NCBI GenBank assembly: GCA_964504985.1
Contig: CAZDFU010000001.1
Coordinates: 1-64,000 of the forward strand
Reading direction: 5' to 3'
Origin: CAZDFU01 sp964504985
GTDB lineage: Bacteria; Patescibacteriota; Microgenomatia; Daviesbacterales; UBA10151
DNA: 64,000 nucleotides
The position numbers and the translations under genes are program-made. Below the pieces are notes generated by a model. It saw nothing but the letters and a program-made list of their open reading frames with translations. It had not been told where the DNA came from and ran no database searches. Each line of letters opens with the position of its first letter. Position 1 is the stretch's first letter. Shown one piece after another: positions 15,814 through 24,526 of this stretch.

Positions 15814-17043
15814 ATGAAGAGTTTATTTAAAGCTATCAATATCAGGTTAGTATTAATTGCCACTTTGACATTTCTCTTGGGATGGCAATTGGGGCATAGG
15901 GATATTCAAGTTAAATGGGCAGCATATAAGCCTACTGTTTCTATAATTAATAGAGAACCTCCAAAAGATATCAATGTGGATTTTAAGCTGTTCTGGGATA
16001 CCTGGGATTTGGTATCACGGGAGTATATAGATAAAAAAGCAATTGATCCCAATAAATTGTTTTACGGCGCTATCTCCGGGATGGTTTCGTCCATAGGCGA
16101 TCCTTATACAGTTTTCCTGCCTCCTGAGGAACAAAAATCAACCAAAGAGGAGTTAAACGGAAGTTTCGAGGGGGTTGGGATTCAACTGGAGTTTGACAGC
16201 GAGAAGAGGCTGGCTGTAGCAGCCCCTCTTGACGGGACTCCTGCCAAAGAGGCTGGAATAAAACCTAAGGATCTGATTGTTAAGATTGATGATAAAGACA
16301 CTACGGGCATGAGCCTTCCAGAGGCAGTAAGGCTTATCAGGGGACCAAAGGGTACTAAAATTAACTTAACAATTTTTAGGGAGGGGGATTCTGATACTAA
16401 AACTTATAATTTAACACGGGACACAATTATTGTTAAAAGTGTAGAAGCCAGTTTTAAAGATACAAAGTCCGGTAAAAAGGTGGCAGTAATAAAGTTGTCC
16501 AGATTTGGTGAACGGACTAATGAGGAGTGGAATGCTTCTGTTTCGGAGGTTACAGCTGGTAAACCTGATGGTGTGATTTTGGACGTCCGCAATAACCCGG
16601 GAGGCTTTTTGGAAGGAGCAGTTTTTGTTGCTTCTGAATTCCTGGAGGGCGGGGATGTAGTTTTGCAGGAGAATAATGAAGGAGAGAGGACATCTTTTGC
16701 AGTCAGCAGAAGCGGTAAATTAACCAAAATGCCTATTATAGTACTCATTAATAAAGGTTCAGCATCAGCCTCAGAAATTGTGGCAGGAGCATTACAGGAC
16801 CGCAAGAGAGCGAAATTAGTTGGAGAGAAATCATTTGGTAAGGGAACTATTCAGGAAGCACAAGAGCTTCCTAACCAAACAGGTATCCATATTACAGTTT
16901 CCAAATGGCTTACCCCAAATGCCAGATGGGTTAATTCTACAGAAGGACTTGAACCTGATGTTAAAATAGAAGTAGGAAAAGAGGGTCAGGAAGATAATAC
17001 AAAAGATCCACAGTTAGAAAAAGCCCTGGAATTACTAGAATAA
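15814..17043 (+). CDS. ctpA: Carboxy-terminal processing protease CtpA (S41)
   Basis: From the ATG at 15814 (an in-frame TTG at 15772 overlaps the previous gene) the protein has 409 residues: an N-terminal signal anchor ('LVLIATLTFLLGWQLGH'), a tail-specific-protease N-terminal region ('YGAISGMVSSIGDPYTVFL'), a PDZ domain ('GVGIQLEFDS' to 'GPKGTKINLTI') and the S41 catalytic core with 'NKGSASASEIVAGALQD' and 'GEKSFGKGTIQ', which carry the Ser and Lys of the dyad. It should process envelope proteins outside the membrane. The HtrA-like gene follows after 4 bases, giving an envelope-proteolysis pair. Confidence 0.93.
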   Translation: MKSLFKAINIRLVLIATLTFLLGWQLGHRDIQVKWAAYKPTVSIINREPPKDINVDFKLFWDTWDLVSREYIDKKAIDPNKLFYGAISGMVSSIGDPYTVFLPPEEQKSTKEELNGSFEGVGIQLEFDSEKRLAVAAPLDGTPAKEAGIKPKDLIVKIDDKDTTGMSLPEAVRLIRGPKGTKINLTIFREGDSDTKTYNLTRDTIIVKSVEASFKDTKSGKKVAVIKLSRFGERTNEEWNASVSEVTAGKPDGVILDVRNNPGGFLEGAVFVASEFLEGGDVVLQENNEGERTSFAVSRSGKLTKMPIIVLINKGSASASEIVAGALQDRKRAKLVGEKSFGKGTIQEAQELPNQTGIHITVSKWLTPNARWVNSTEGLEPDVKIEVGKEGQEDNTKDPQLEKALELLE

Positions 17044-17047
17044 TATT

Positions 17048-18166
17048 ATGGATTATTCTAAACTACCAAGACCAAACATAAGAGGTATCCTTATCTCCGT
17101 AGCCATAGGTATAATTGTGGCATTGGCGCTTTATCAGGCCCAGGTTAGAGGGCTTTTCCCTCCAGGTTCTTCTTTGCCTAAGGTTTTCCCGGAAGAAACA
17201 CAAACTATCATTAAAGAAGAAAACGCAGTTATAGATGTGGCGGAAAAAACTTCTTCATCTGTGGTGGCAATTGGAGTATCAAGAAGAGTGGTAAACCCCT
17301 TTGACCCATTCTCCATCCCCAGAAGAGAAGATTCAACCATAGGTACAGGGTTCGCGGTTTCTGATAAAGGCATTATTATTACCAACAAGCATGTAGTTTC
17401 TGGCACGGACCGTTATTCAGTGGTAACCAAAGAAGGGCAGAAGCTTGAAGTGAAGAAAATTTATAGGGATCCAATATTGGATTTGGCCCTGGTACAAATT
17501 GATGACCAGGCAGTTAAACCTTTGGAATTGGGAGATTCTTCTAAGCTAAAAGTAGGACAAACAGTTGTTGCGATAGGGAATGCTTTAGGCAAATTTACCA
17601 ATACTGTAACAACAGGGATAGTCTCTGGTTTGGGCAGGAAAGTAGTAGCAGGTGATCCTTTTTCAGGAGAGTCTGAGAGTTTGGATAACTTGATTCAGAC
17701 AGATGCTGCGATTAACCCTGGAAACTCTGGAGGGCCTCTTTTAAACAGTGCCGGACAGGTAATCGGGGTGAATGTGGCTACGACAGAAGGAGCTCAAAAC
17801 ATTGGTTTTGCAATTCCCATAAACTCTGTTAAACAGATAATAGAAGATTTTTCAAGCAAGGGAACAGTATCCCGGCCTTTTTTGGGGGTGAGCTACCGTT
17901 TTATCTCCAAAGATATAGCCATACTTAATGAGGTCCCTCAAGGAGCTTTTATTCAAGATGTAGTTGAGGATAGCCCCGCTGAAAAAGCAGGGCTTAGAAG
18001 CGGTGATATTATTACTAAAATTGATGGTCAGGCAGTTGATGCAGATGGTATTGTTTCACAAGCTATTCAGAAGAAAAAGGCAGGTGACAGTATTAGTTTG
18101 GAGATTTGGTCAGATGGGAGAATAAGAACCCTTACTATAACTGTGGGTGAATTCCCGGATCAATAG
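17048..18166 (+). CDS. HtrA/DegP-family serine protease
   Basis: The 372-residue protein has an N-terminal transmembrane anchor (residues ~12-30), a trypsin-like domain with the triad H115 ('TNKHVV'), D145 ('LDLALVQ') and S227 ('PGNSGGPL'), and one C-terminal PDZ domain ('FIQDVVEDSPAEKAGLRSGD'). This is the membrane-anchored DegS/HtrA layout used for quality control of extracytoplasmic proteins. It is cotranscribed with ctpA. Its 3' end overlaps the convergent prmC stop by 7 bases. Confidence 0.94.
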   Translation: MDYSKLPRPNIRGILISVAIGIIVALALYQAQVRGLFPPGSSLPKVFPEETQTIIKEENAVIDVAEKTSSSVVAIGVSRRVVNPFDPFSIPRREDSTIGTGFAVSDKGIIITNKHVVSGTDRYSVVTKEGQKLEVKKIYRDPILDLALVQIDDQAVKPLELGDSSKLKVGQTVVAIGNALGKFTNTVTTGIVSGLGRKVVAGDPFSGESESLDNLIQTDAAINPGNSGGPLLNSAGQVIGVNVATTEGAQNIGFAIPINSVKQIIEDFSSKGTVSRPFLGVSYRFISKDIAILNEVPQGAFIQDVVEDSPAEKAGLRSGDIITKIDGQAVDADGIVSQAIQKKKAGDSISLEIWSDGRIRTLTITVGEFPDQ

Positions 18167-18849
18167 CAAATCTTCAGGATTCTTTGTTTTTTAAAAAGAT
18201 CAGTTTTAACCTCAACTTTAGCTTCTGGAAAAAATTTTTGGGCCTCAATTACAGCCAGTTCTCCGTGAGTATAATCTATTTCACAAACAATAAGTTTAGG
18301 TTTTAATCTCTGGGTGGCAACTATAATTTGTTTGAATAATTTTCTATACAAATCAAAACCATCAGGGCCGCCATCTAAGGCAATTTTTGGCTCAAAGTCT
18401 TTAACAGAAGAATCAAGATAGGGAATGCGCGCTGAAGGAATATAGGGAAGATTGGCAACAATAATTAGGTTATATGTTATCTGTTCTAGATTGTACCTTA
18501 GAGCAGAAAGTAAATCACTATGAACAAATTTGATTCTATCTTCTACCCCATGAAGTTTACTATTTTGTTTAGCTGCTTTTAGTGCAGATTTAGAAATATC
18601 AGTTGCGAAGACCCTAACTTGCGGGGTATTTTTTGCTATGGAAACAGCTATATTTCCACAACCAGTTCCTGTATCTACAATCAAAATATCTTTTCCCTTA
18701 ATGCCTGATACATTATTTTCAATATAGTTTAATACCTCATCAACTAACAGTTCGGTTTCAGGCCTAGGAATAAGCACATCAGGGGTGAGCCTAAACTTCA
18801 ACTTGTAAAATTCTGCCCAACCTTGAATGTATTGTTTGGGTTTATCCAT
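18160..18849 (-). CDS. prmC: Release factor glutamine methyltransferase PrmC, short form
   Basis: The SAM-binding core is complete: 'IPRPETELLVDEVL', motif I 'ILIVDTGTGCGNIAVSIA' and the catalytic 'NLPY' (NPPY-type, accepted as NLPY in some members). The protein modifies the Gln of the GGQ motif in release factors, and prfA lies directly upstream. It has only 229 residues against ~280 in the family: the N-terminal helical substrate-binding bundle is missing, and only 10 bases separate it from prfA, so no hidden upstream coding sequence is possible. Confidence 0.88.
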   Translation of the reverse strand: MDKPKQYIQGWAEFYKLKFRLTPDVLIPRPETELLVDEVLNYIENNVSGIKGKDILIVDTGTGCGNIAVSIAKNTPQVRVFATDISKSALKAAKQNSKLHGVEDRIKFVHSDLLSALRYNLEQITYNLIIVANLPYIPSARIPYLDSSVKDFEPKIALDGGPDGFDLYRKLFKQIIVATQRLKPKLIVCEIDYTHGELAVIEAQKFFPEAKVEVKTDLFKKQRILKICY

Positions 18850-18858
18850 TGAATCTAA

Positions 18859-19788
18859 TTAAGTTGTTTGTAGCGCTGTGATAATTGGTTCCAAATCTCC
18901 CTCTATTATCCTATCCAGATTATGCCAGGACTTATTAATTCTATGGTCTGTAAGCCTGTTTTGAGGAAAGTTGTAAGTTCTGATTTTTTCTGATCTTTCT
19001 CCTGAGCCAACTTGTTGCGATCTCTGCTCGCTGATATTGCCTGCCAATTTTTGCTGGGTTGCTTCCCAAAGTTTGGATCTTAGTAAACTTAAAGCATTTT
19101 CCCTGTTTTGAAGTTGAGACCGCTCTGTTTGGCAGGTAACTACAATACCAGATGGGATATGTTTAAGTCTTACTGCTGTTGAAACTTTATTAACATTTTG
19201 TCCACCAGCCCCGCCGGATCTGAAGGCCTCAAATTCTATATCCGCAGCATTAACGGTAACTTCTTTTGTTGAAACTTCCGGTAAAACAGCCACTGTGGCA
19301 GTTGAGGTATGAATTCTTCCGGATGATTCAGTGCTGGGTACTCTTTGTACTCTGTGAACACCGCTTTCATATTTTAGATTGTTGTATGAATTTTTACCTG
19401 TTATTTTGAGTACAATTTCTTTAATTTGACCAAGGTTTCCTTCAGACCTGTCTAACTCTTCCACTCTCCAGTCTTTTTTTTGAGCAAATTTCATATACAT
19501 TCTTAATAAATTACCCGCAAAAAGTCCTGCCTCGTCTCCACCAGCAGCTGAACGTATTTCTATAATAGTTATATTAGGATTAACACTAGAGGGATTGGAA
19601 GAATCAGAAGGCCCGGATGTTGAGGATAAGGGAGATAAGGCAGATTGTTCCAGCTGGTTTTTTTCCTCTTGCAATTTGCTAATTTCCTGAGAAGCCAGTT
19701 CTGCTAAGTCAGGATCTTTTAGAAGAAGTTTACATTCTTCAATACGCTCCTGTATTTGTTTTAATTGATCTTGCAAATAATCGTTCAC
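18859..19788 (-). CDS. prfA: Peptide chain release factor 1
   Basis: Class I release factor with the GGQ motif ('SGGAGGQNVNKV') that triggers peptide hydrolysis and a PxT anticodon element ('VPSTES', the PAT site of RF1), so it should read UAA and UAG. At 309 residues it is shorter than the usual ~360: the N-terminal domain is cut back, and a Ser/Pro-rich linker lies before 'IEIRSAAGGDEAGLFAGNLL'. It sits between rpmE and prmC, a common bacterial order. Confidence 0.95.
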   Translation of the reverse strand: MNDYLQDQLKQIQERIEECKLLLKDPDLAELASQEISKLQEEKNQLEQSALSPLSSTSGPSDSSNPSSVNPNITIIEIRSAAGGDEAGLFAGNLLRMYMKFAQKKDWRVEELDRSEGNLGQIKEIVLKITGKNSYNNLKYESGVHRVQRVPSTESSGRIHTSTATVAVLPEVSTKEVTVNAADIEFEAFRSGGAGGQNVNKVSTAVRLKHIPSGIVVTCQTERSQLQNRENALSLLRSKLWEATQQKLAGNISEQRSQQVGSGERSEKIRTYNFPQNRLTDHRINKSWHNLDRIIEGDLEPIITALQTT

Positions 19789-19791
19789 AAT

Positions 19792-20118
19792 CTATGGAGC
19801 TGCAGTTTTGCGGGCTTGCATCAGAAGATCTTTGAGGCTTGGTCTATCTTTCTTTTTCTCTGCTACTTTAGATTTCCTGGCTTCCAGGATTTTCTTCAGC
19901 TCAACCTGTTTAGCTTTAGAAGTTTCCATCTTTTTAACGAATCTATCAACTTGCCCTAAGGTATCAATAAATTTTTGTGCTCCTGTGAAAAAAGGATGAC
20001 AAAGGTTGCAAATTTCCACCCGGATTTCCGGTAAGGTTGAACCGGTTCTAAAGGAATTGCCACAAGCGCAAGTTACTTTAGCTTCAGGGTTCCAGTTAGG
20101 ATGTAGATTTGCTTTCAT
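19792..20118 (-). CDS. rpmE: Large ribosomal subunit protein bL31
   Basis: Residues 1-65 match bL31 ('MKANLHPNW', 'VTCACGNSFRTGST', 'VEICNLCHPFFTG'), with four cysteines (CxC and CxxC) of the zinc-containing form. A Lys-rich C-terminal extension of ~40 residues is unusual. It heads the rpmE-prfA-prmC operon. The -10 box ends 10 bases before the ATG and no SD is visible. Confidence 0.94.
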   Translation of the reverse strand: MKANLHPNWNPEAKVTCACGNSFRTGSTLPEIRVEICNLCHPFFTGAQKFIDTLGQVDRFVKKMETSKAKQVELKKILEARKSKVAEKKKDRPSLKDLLMQARKTAAP

Positions 20119-20127
20119 GATATTGGT

Positions 20128-20156
20128 AGTATAACAGCCTAAGGCTTAATTTTCAA
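20128..20156 (-). promoter_or_regulatory. rpmE operon promoter, leaderless arrangement
   Basis: On the minus strand TTGAAA (20151-20156), 17-base spacer, TATACT (20128-20133). The predicted start lies ~3 bases before the rpmE ATG. The palindrome AGCCTAAGGCT (20136-20146) sits in the spacer and could act as an operator or as the end of the upstream transcript. Confidence 0.6.
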
Positions 20157-20173
20157 TTATTTTCAATTTCTCG

Positions 20174-21112
20174 CTAAACTCTGTGGGCTCTGCGGTGTCT
20201 ATGATAAACCTCTTTTGCTAGTGTACCCAAAAATACACCAAGTATGACTAAGACAGCACCAATTAGAAATGAGGTTGAGATGGCTTCTCCCAGGACCGTT
20301 ACAGCAAGGGTTATAGCAATAAAAGGCTCAATGTATTGGAATAAATCAGCTGCGCTGATTGAGGTTTTAGAAAGTCCCCACTCAAAAAGAAAATAAGCAG
20401 ATATAGAAGATAGAAGTGTCATATAGGTTAGCCCCAAAACACCTAAAAAAGTAACTTTCTCAGGCCAGCTTGGGTTTTGCAGGTATTCCAGGCTGGCTGG
20501 GATAAACATGGTGATAGTGCCAACCAAAAAAGCTATTGCTGTGACAACCAGGGAAGAATATTTATTTAAAATCCCTTTGGATATGACTGCCCCTGTAACC
20601 CAGGAAGCTGATGCTAAAAGAATAAAAATGTTGCCTATTGTGCTTTGGGTAAGGAGAGTTCCTGTAACTGCTTGGGGAAGGCCGATAACAACAAGGGCAC
20701 CTATCAGGGCAAGAACTACCCCTAAAAGGTTAATAAGAAAAATTTTTTCTTTTAAGAACCACCATCCTAAAAGCACAGATAGTATGGGAATGATCAAAGT
20801 TAAAACAGAAGCATCAGTGGCAGTAGTTCTTTTGATGCCTTCAAAAAAGAATGTGATGTTTAAAGTAATAATCAATACCCCAATAGCCACCAGTTTTGGC
20901 AGATCCTTAATATTGATTTTAATTTTTTTGGTTTCAATTAAGAAAAAAGGAGCCAGGAGCAAGGAGGCAAAAGAAAAACGCAGTAAGGCTAAACTCATGG
21001 GAGGAAATTCCTGCAAAGTGATTTTAGCAACCACAAAGTTTGCTCCCCATATAATGTGAGCTAAAATCAAGGCTACATATGGCCACGGTTTTGTTAAAAT
21101 TTGTGATCTCAC
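20174..21112 (-). CDS. EamA/DMT-family permease in the histidine operon
   Basis: The 312-residue protein has ten hydrophobic helices arranged as two EamA repeats ('HIIWGANFVVAKITLQEFPP' in the first, 'ISAYFLFEWGLSKTSISAADLFQYIEPF' region in the second). Drug/metabolite transporters of this family move amino acids, nucleosides or metabolites. It starts 2 bases after hisS ends, so it shares the T-box-controlled transcript. That suggests a role in histidine or histidine-precursor transport; direction and substrate cannot be read from the sequence. Confidence 0.88.
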   Translation of the reverse strand: MRSQILTKPWPYVALILAHIIWGANFVVAKITLQEFPPMSLALLRFSFASLLLAPFFLIETKKIKINIKDLPKLVAIGVLIITLNITFFFEGIKRTTATDASVLTLIIPILSVLLGWWFLKEKIFLINLLGVVLALIGALVVIGLPQAVTGTLLTQSTIGNIFILLASASWVTGAVISKGILNKYSSLVVTAIAFLVGTITMFIPASLEYLQNPSWPEKVTFLGVLGLTYMTLLSSISAYFLFEWGLSKTSISAADLFQYIEPFIAITLAVTVLGEAISTSFLIGAVLVILGVFLGTLAKEVYHRHRRAHRV

Positions 21113-21114
21113 AA

Positions 21115-22323
21115 CTATAATGATGTCAGTTTAGAGGTTATTTCGTCAAGTGAAAGAGTTTGCTGGGATTTATCTTTCATATTCTTTAAGTTAATTAAGC
21201 TCTGTTTTACCTCTTCCGGGCCAAGAATTAAAGCATAAGGGATTCTTTTTAAATCAGCATATTTTAACTGCTTTTCCAGTTTTGAAGTTGGATCAAGCCA
21301 TAATTCTGTATTAATTCCAGAATGTCTTAATTTATCAGCAGTTTGTATAGAGGCTGATTGCAGATCTTGAGAAAATATAGTAACTAAAACTTTAGTAGTA
21401 GTTAAATCTTGTGGAAAAAGGTTGAATTGTTCCATTGCCTCCATTATTCTGTCAAAACCAAAAGCTAAACCTACAGCCGGGATCTGATTTTGAGCAAACA
21501 TGCCAATTAAGTTATCAAATCTTCCTCCACCAGCAACTGAACCAGCCTCATATCCTTGAATCTCTGCTTCAATAATCATTCCAGTATAATAGTCCAAACC
21601 TCTTGCTAAAGCAGGGGAAAACTCTACCTTTTCTTTACTAATCCCCAAATTCTCCAGGGTTTTTAATATATTTTCTAAGTTTTTAGTTGGTTTTTGACCC
21701 TCAAATTGCTCCACAAGTTTAGGGTCTAAATTTGCTTGTTTGAGTTGTTCCATTACAGCTTCTTTGCCTATTTTTTTCAGTTTATCCAAAATTCTAATTG
21801 CCTCAATAGGTATTCCCTCAAAAACTTTTCTGTCATTTATTAAAACTTTAAAGTCCTTAAAACCTAAGGATTCTAAAGATTTAACAACACAATTAATAAT
21901 TTCTGCATCAGCCAAAGGGGTATTAAGGCCAACAGTATCAATATCACACTGCAAAAACTCTCTAAATCTCCCTTTTTGGGTGTTCTCAGCCCTCCAAACA
22001 GGCTGTATCTGGTATCTTTTAAAAGGGGTGGGGAGCTGGTTTAAATGTTGAGCTGCAACACGCGCTAAAGGTACAGTCTGGTCATACCTTAAAGCAACCC
22101 TTCTTTTCCCGTTATCTTCAAACCTATACATTAATTTATCACCTTCTTCACCATATTTACCCAGAAGTATTTCTTCATACTCCAAAGCAGGAGTTTCCAG
22201 GGGTTCAAAACCAAATGATTCAAACACCTTTTTCAAGGCATTTATGACATATTGTCTTTTCATTGCTTCAGAAGGCAAAAAATCCCTAAATCCTTTTAAT
22301 GTTTGTATTTTTGATTTATCCAT
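21115..22323 (-). CDS. hisS: Histidyl-tRNA synthetase
   Basis: The 402-residue class II synthetase has motif 1 ('YVINALKKVFESFGFEPLETP'), motif 2 ('RYQIQPVWRAENTQKGRFREF'), the His-specific 'LARGLDYYTGMIIE', motif 3 ('AVGLAFGFDRIM') and a C-terminal anticodon-binding domain. It charges tRNA-His, the ligand expected to be sensed by the T-box upstream. hisI ends 5 bases before it. Confidence 0.96.
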   Translation of the reverse strand: MDKSKIQTLKGFRDFLPSEAMKRQYVINALKKVFESFGFEPLETPALEYEEILLGKYGEEGDKLMYRFEDNGKRRVALRYDQTVPLARVAAQHLNQLPTPFKRYQIQPVWRAENTQKGRFREFLQCDIDTVGLNTPLADAEIINCVVKSLESLGFKDFKVLINDRKVFEGIPIEAIRILDKLKKIGKEAVMEQLKQANLDPKLVEQFEGQKPTKNLENILKTLENLGISKEKVEFSPALARGLDYYTGMIIEAEIQGYEAGSVAGGGRFDNLIGMFAQNQIPAVGLAFGFDRIMEAMEQFNLFPQDLTTTKVLVTIFSQDLQSASIQTADKLRHSGINTELWLDPTSKLEKQLKYADLKRIPYALILGPEEVKQSLINLKNMKDKSQQTLSLDEITSKLTSL

Positions 22324-22328
22324 ATATT

Positions 22329-22664
22329 TTAGTCAAAACAACTCCATTTTCCTGGTATGTGACATGTTTCACCAACAGGATTAGCTTCGATTAGTAGTGT
22401 ATCATTATCACAGTCTAGCTGCATAGATAGAACCCTTAAGAAATTTCCTGAGGTTTCTCCCTTTGTCCAAAGCTTTCTTCTTGTTCTTGACCAAAAGGTA
22501 ACTTTACCAATTTCTAAAGTTTTAGCAAACGCTTCTTCATTCATAAAACCAAGCATAAGCACTTTTCCTGTTATTGTTTCCTGAACAATTGCAGGAAGTA
22601 GATTTATCCCAGTTTCAGGATCTGCTATTTTTAAAAAATCTGGTTTTAGTTCACTTTCTCTCAT
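22329..22664 (-). CDS. hisI: Phosphoribosyl-AMP cyclohydrolase
   Basis: The 111-residue enzyme opens the purine ring of PR-AMP, the third step of histidine synthesis. Characteristic segments are 'PAIVQETITGKVLMLGFMNEEA', 'GKVTFWSRTRRKLWTKGETSGN' and the metal-binding 'QLDCDNDTLL' with 'GETCH'. The ATG at 22664 lies 6 bases after a strong SD (GGAAGGGGGTG) and is preferred over the upstream in-frame GTG. HisE is not fused. Confidence 0.94.
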   Translation of the reverse strand: MRESELKPDFLKIADPETGINLLPAIVQETITGKVLMLGFMNEEAFAKTLEIGKVTFWSRTRRKLWTKGETSGNFLRVLSMQLDCDNDTLLIEANPVGETCHIPGKWSCFD

Positions 22665-22689
22665 ATTAATCACCCCCTTCCTTTAAACC

Positions 22690-23667
22690 TTAACTAATTG
22701 CAAACGGTGGAATTGGTAATCTCCAGCTCTCTCCATAAATTATTTTCATCATTCTGGTTGTTTCAGGATCATCAAGATCTGGGATTAGACGTTCAATTGG
22801 ATTTATAAAAATAGCACGGGCTCCTAGAAGTAACAATCTTTCAATAGTTTCATTTTCAGAAGCTTTAGGGATAAGCGTTTCTGCAGCTGACCAGCCTTCT
22901 TTTTCCAAAGGCATTTTAGTAGGTGATTCCCGGGTGGGTATATCATTCATAATTTCCCGTTCCTGATTTTCGGGGAAATCAAATTTAAGAACTCTATATT
23001 GAGTATTCCAAACACCTGTCATAACAGCTCTTAATGTTCTCCATACTATTGCTTGTGAACCTCTTATATTAGGTAAATCAGGATTAGCAATTAAAACAGC
23101 TTGTGAACTTAAAACATCAGCAACTGGTCTAATATTATTAACAATCATGGACATACCTGTATCAGATGCTTCTATACAAGCTTGAGCCCAGCCTCTCTTT
23201 ACTGCTGTTTCTGCGCCCCCATCATATTTTCTAATATTTACATCTATCCCAAAGCTTCCGAAAAACCTCCTTGTTCCAATTGGGTAACTTGTAGCTATTG
23301 TTAACCCTGCTAAACTTTCAGGTTGTAAGTAAGGAATATCATTGCGGACTCCAAGTTTTAAACTACAGAAACTAAAACCAAGTTCTTTTAGAACAAGGGG
23401 AGGAGTTCCATATGAATATTCACCGTATTTATCTAATCCCACTACTCCTAAATCAGCTTCCCCCTCAGCAACTGCGCGGGTAATATCCCCATTTCTCATT
23501 AAAATGATGTCTAAGCCTTCTATATTAGTTGGACCATCATCCACTCTGTTTGGTAATTTCCATTTCAAGCTTCCTGCTTGTAATAAAGCAGCAGTTTCAT
23601 CCCCCAGGTTGGTTTTACCCGTTGGTTTTTGTATTGCTATTGCTAATTTTTTTTCTAAATTGCTCAT
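22690..23667 (-). CDS. hisG: ATP phosphoribosyltransferase HisG
   Basis: It catalyses the first and feedback-controlled step of histidine synthesis. Family segments are 'LAIAIQKPTGKTNLGDETA', 'GDITRAVAEGEADLGVVGLDKYGE', 'IATSYPIGTRRFFGSFGI' and the P-loop-like 'ACIEASDTGMSMIVNN'. At ~325 residues it is longer than the short HisG, with a C-terminal regulatory-type domain. The ATG at 23667 follows an ACGGGAG site and is preferred over an earlier ATG. It is the first gene after the T-box terminator. hisB, hisC, hisD and the rest are not in this window. Confidence 0.92.
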   Translation of the reverse strand: MSNLEKKLAIAIQKPTGKTNLGDETAALLQAGSLKWKLPNRVDDGPTNIEGLDIILMRNGDITRAVAEGEADLGVVGLDKYGEYSYGTPPLVLKELGFSFCSLKLGVRNDIPYLQPESLAGLTIATSYPIGTRRFFGSFGIDVNIRKYDGGAETAVKRGWAQACIEASDTGMSMIVNNIRPVADVLSSQAVLIANPDLPNIRGSQAIVWRTLRAVMTGVWNTQYRVLKFDFPENQEREIMNDIPTRESPTKMPLEKEGWSAAETLIPKASENETIERLLLLGARAIFINPIERLIPDLDDPETTRMMKIIYGESWRLPIPPFAIS

Positions 23668-23736
23668 AAAAAAACTCCCGTTCATTATTCACCACCCAAA
23701 TAGGGTAATGAACAAGGAACGAGAGGTTAATCCATT

Positions 23737-23758
23737 AAAAAAGGACCTCCCGCGGTCC
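23737..23758 (-). terminator. T-box-controlled intrinsic terminator
   Basis: On the minus strand GGACC-loop-GGTCC is followed by TTTTTT (23737-23742). Its 5' arm is part of the T-box sequence, so forming the antiterminator excludes it. Confidence 0.88.
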
Positions 23759-23925
23759 CATCCTGTTTCCCTGTACCATTACTGGTACGGGGCTCTTAGT
23801 GGCGACTCTACGGTTATCGTGACATCGTCTGTTGTATTTTACAGTTCAACTTCTGGAATACATTTTTGTATTCAGCTGGTGGATCGTGACTCCACTCATA
23901 ACGCTTTTTAGATATTTAATTGTAA
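23737..23925 (-). promoter_or_regulatory. T-box riboswitch, predicted tRNA-His-responsive
   Basis: The minus-strand leader between the promoter and hisG contains the T-box AGGATGGGACCGCG (complement of 23751-23764), matching the consensus AGGGUGGNACCGCG. In UGGN the variable base is G, which pairs with discriminator C73, a hallmark of tRNA-His. Stem-loop segments fill the upstream part (GTGGA..TCCAC with a CAC in its loop; GAATAC..GTATTC). The T-box overlaps the terminator stem, so uncharged tRNA should favour antitermination. The exact specifier codon is not settled; CAC triplets are candidates. Confidence 0.88.
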
Positions 23926-23929
23926 AAGC

Positions 23930-23957
23930 AGTATATCATATAAAAAGAATTTGTCAA
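23930..23957 (-). promoter_or_regulatory. his operon promoter
   Basis: Near-consensus minus-strand TTGACA (23952-23957), 16-base spacer, TATACT (23930-23935), placing the start of the T-box leader near 23923. Confidence 0.75.
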
Positions 23958-23981
23958 ATATACTATCGGCTACCTTAGGTG

Positions 23982-24500
23982 TTAACGTAATCCACCCCCC
24001 AGGTGAATGAATCTTCGGATTTTAACTCTGATTCTGGTTATCTTTTCCCAGCTTACAATCCTAAGGTCTGTGGCAACTCTGGTGAAGATATCTTTTATGG
24101 GGTCAACCCAGTAAATTTCTCCGTCCAGGGATTTGAAATTTTCAGGATGAAGTTCGCATTTGTCAGCCAAAAATTGAGAGCGGGCACAAAGTGTCTCCAA
24201 AGGATTAGCAATGCTTTGATCGTCCTTTATAAGATCTTGAATAATCACATATGATTTACCCATGCCTTTCACTTTTGAATTTGGTAAATGAACCTTTTCC
24301 AAGTTTGAGGTTAGCTCTTGGGCAAATCTTAAATCACTTCTGATAACATTTGCAGGGGCTTGCCTGGTAAATGTTCCATAAGTAAGCAGCAATAAATGAT
24401 GCCAAAACCTGGGTACTTTTAAAAGTTTGTCAGGATGGTTAGATGATGCCTTCCAAACAATATGCTCATGCCCCTTATCAAAAAATACTCTTTCTCCCAT
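23982..24500 (-). CDS. Small kinase-fold-like unknown protein
   Basis: A 172-residue protein. 'YVIIQDLIKDDQSI' followed by 'CELHPENFKSLDGEIYWVDP' resembles the hinge and the catalytic-loop to DxG-like region of aminoglycoside-phosphotransferase and protein-kinase folds (H-P-E-N-F, then V-D-P). The N-terminal lobe is short ('GHEHIVWKASSNHPDKLLKVPR' could be a glycine strand and Lys). Whether it is catalytically active is uncertain. It lies on the same strand as, and just upstream of, the T-box promoter but is separated from the operon by it. Confidence 0.6.
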   Translation of the reverse strand: MGERVFFDKGHEHIVWKASSNHPDKLLKVPRFWHHLLLLTYGTFTRQAPANVIRSDLRFAQELTSNLEKVHLPNSKVKGMGKSYVIIQDLIKDDQSIANPLETLCARSQFLADKCELHPENFKSLDGEIYWVDPIKDIFTRVATDLRIVSWEKITRIRVKIRRFIHLGGGLR

Positions 24501-24526
24501 ACTTAAGTATGGAATTTTAGCAAATA

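Noticed and set aside
23743..23764. Simple attenuator with a His-rich leader peptide before hisG
   Set aside because: No ORF with consecutive His codons and SD is present; the T-box consensus accounts for the terminator overlap.
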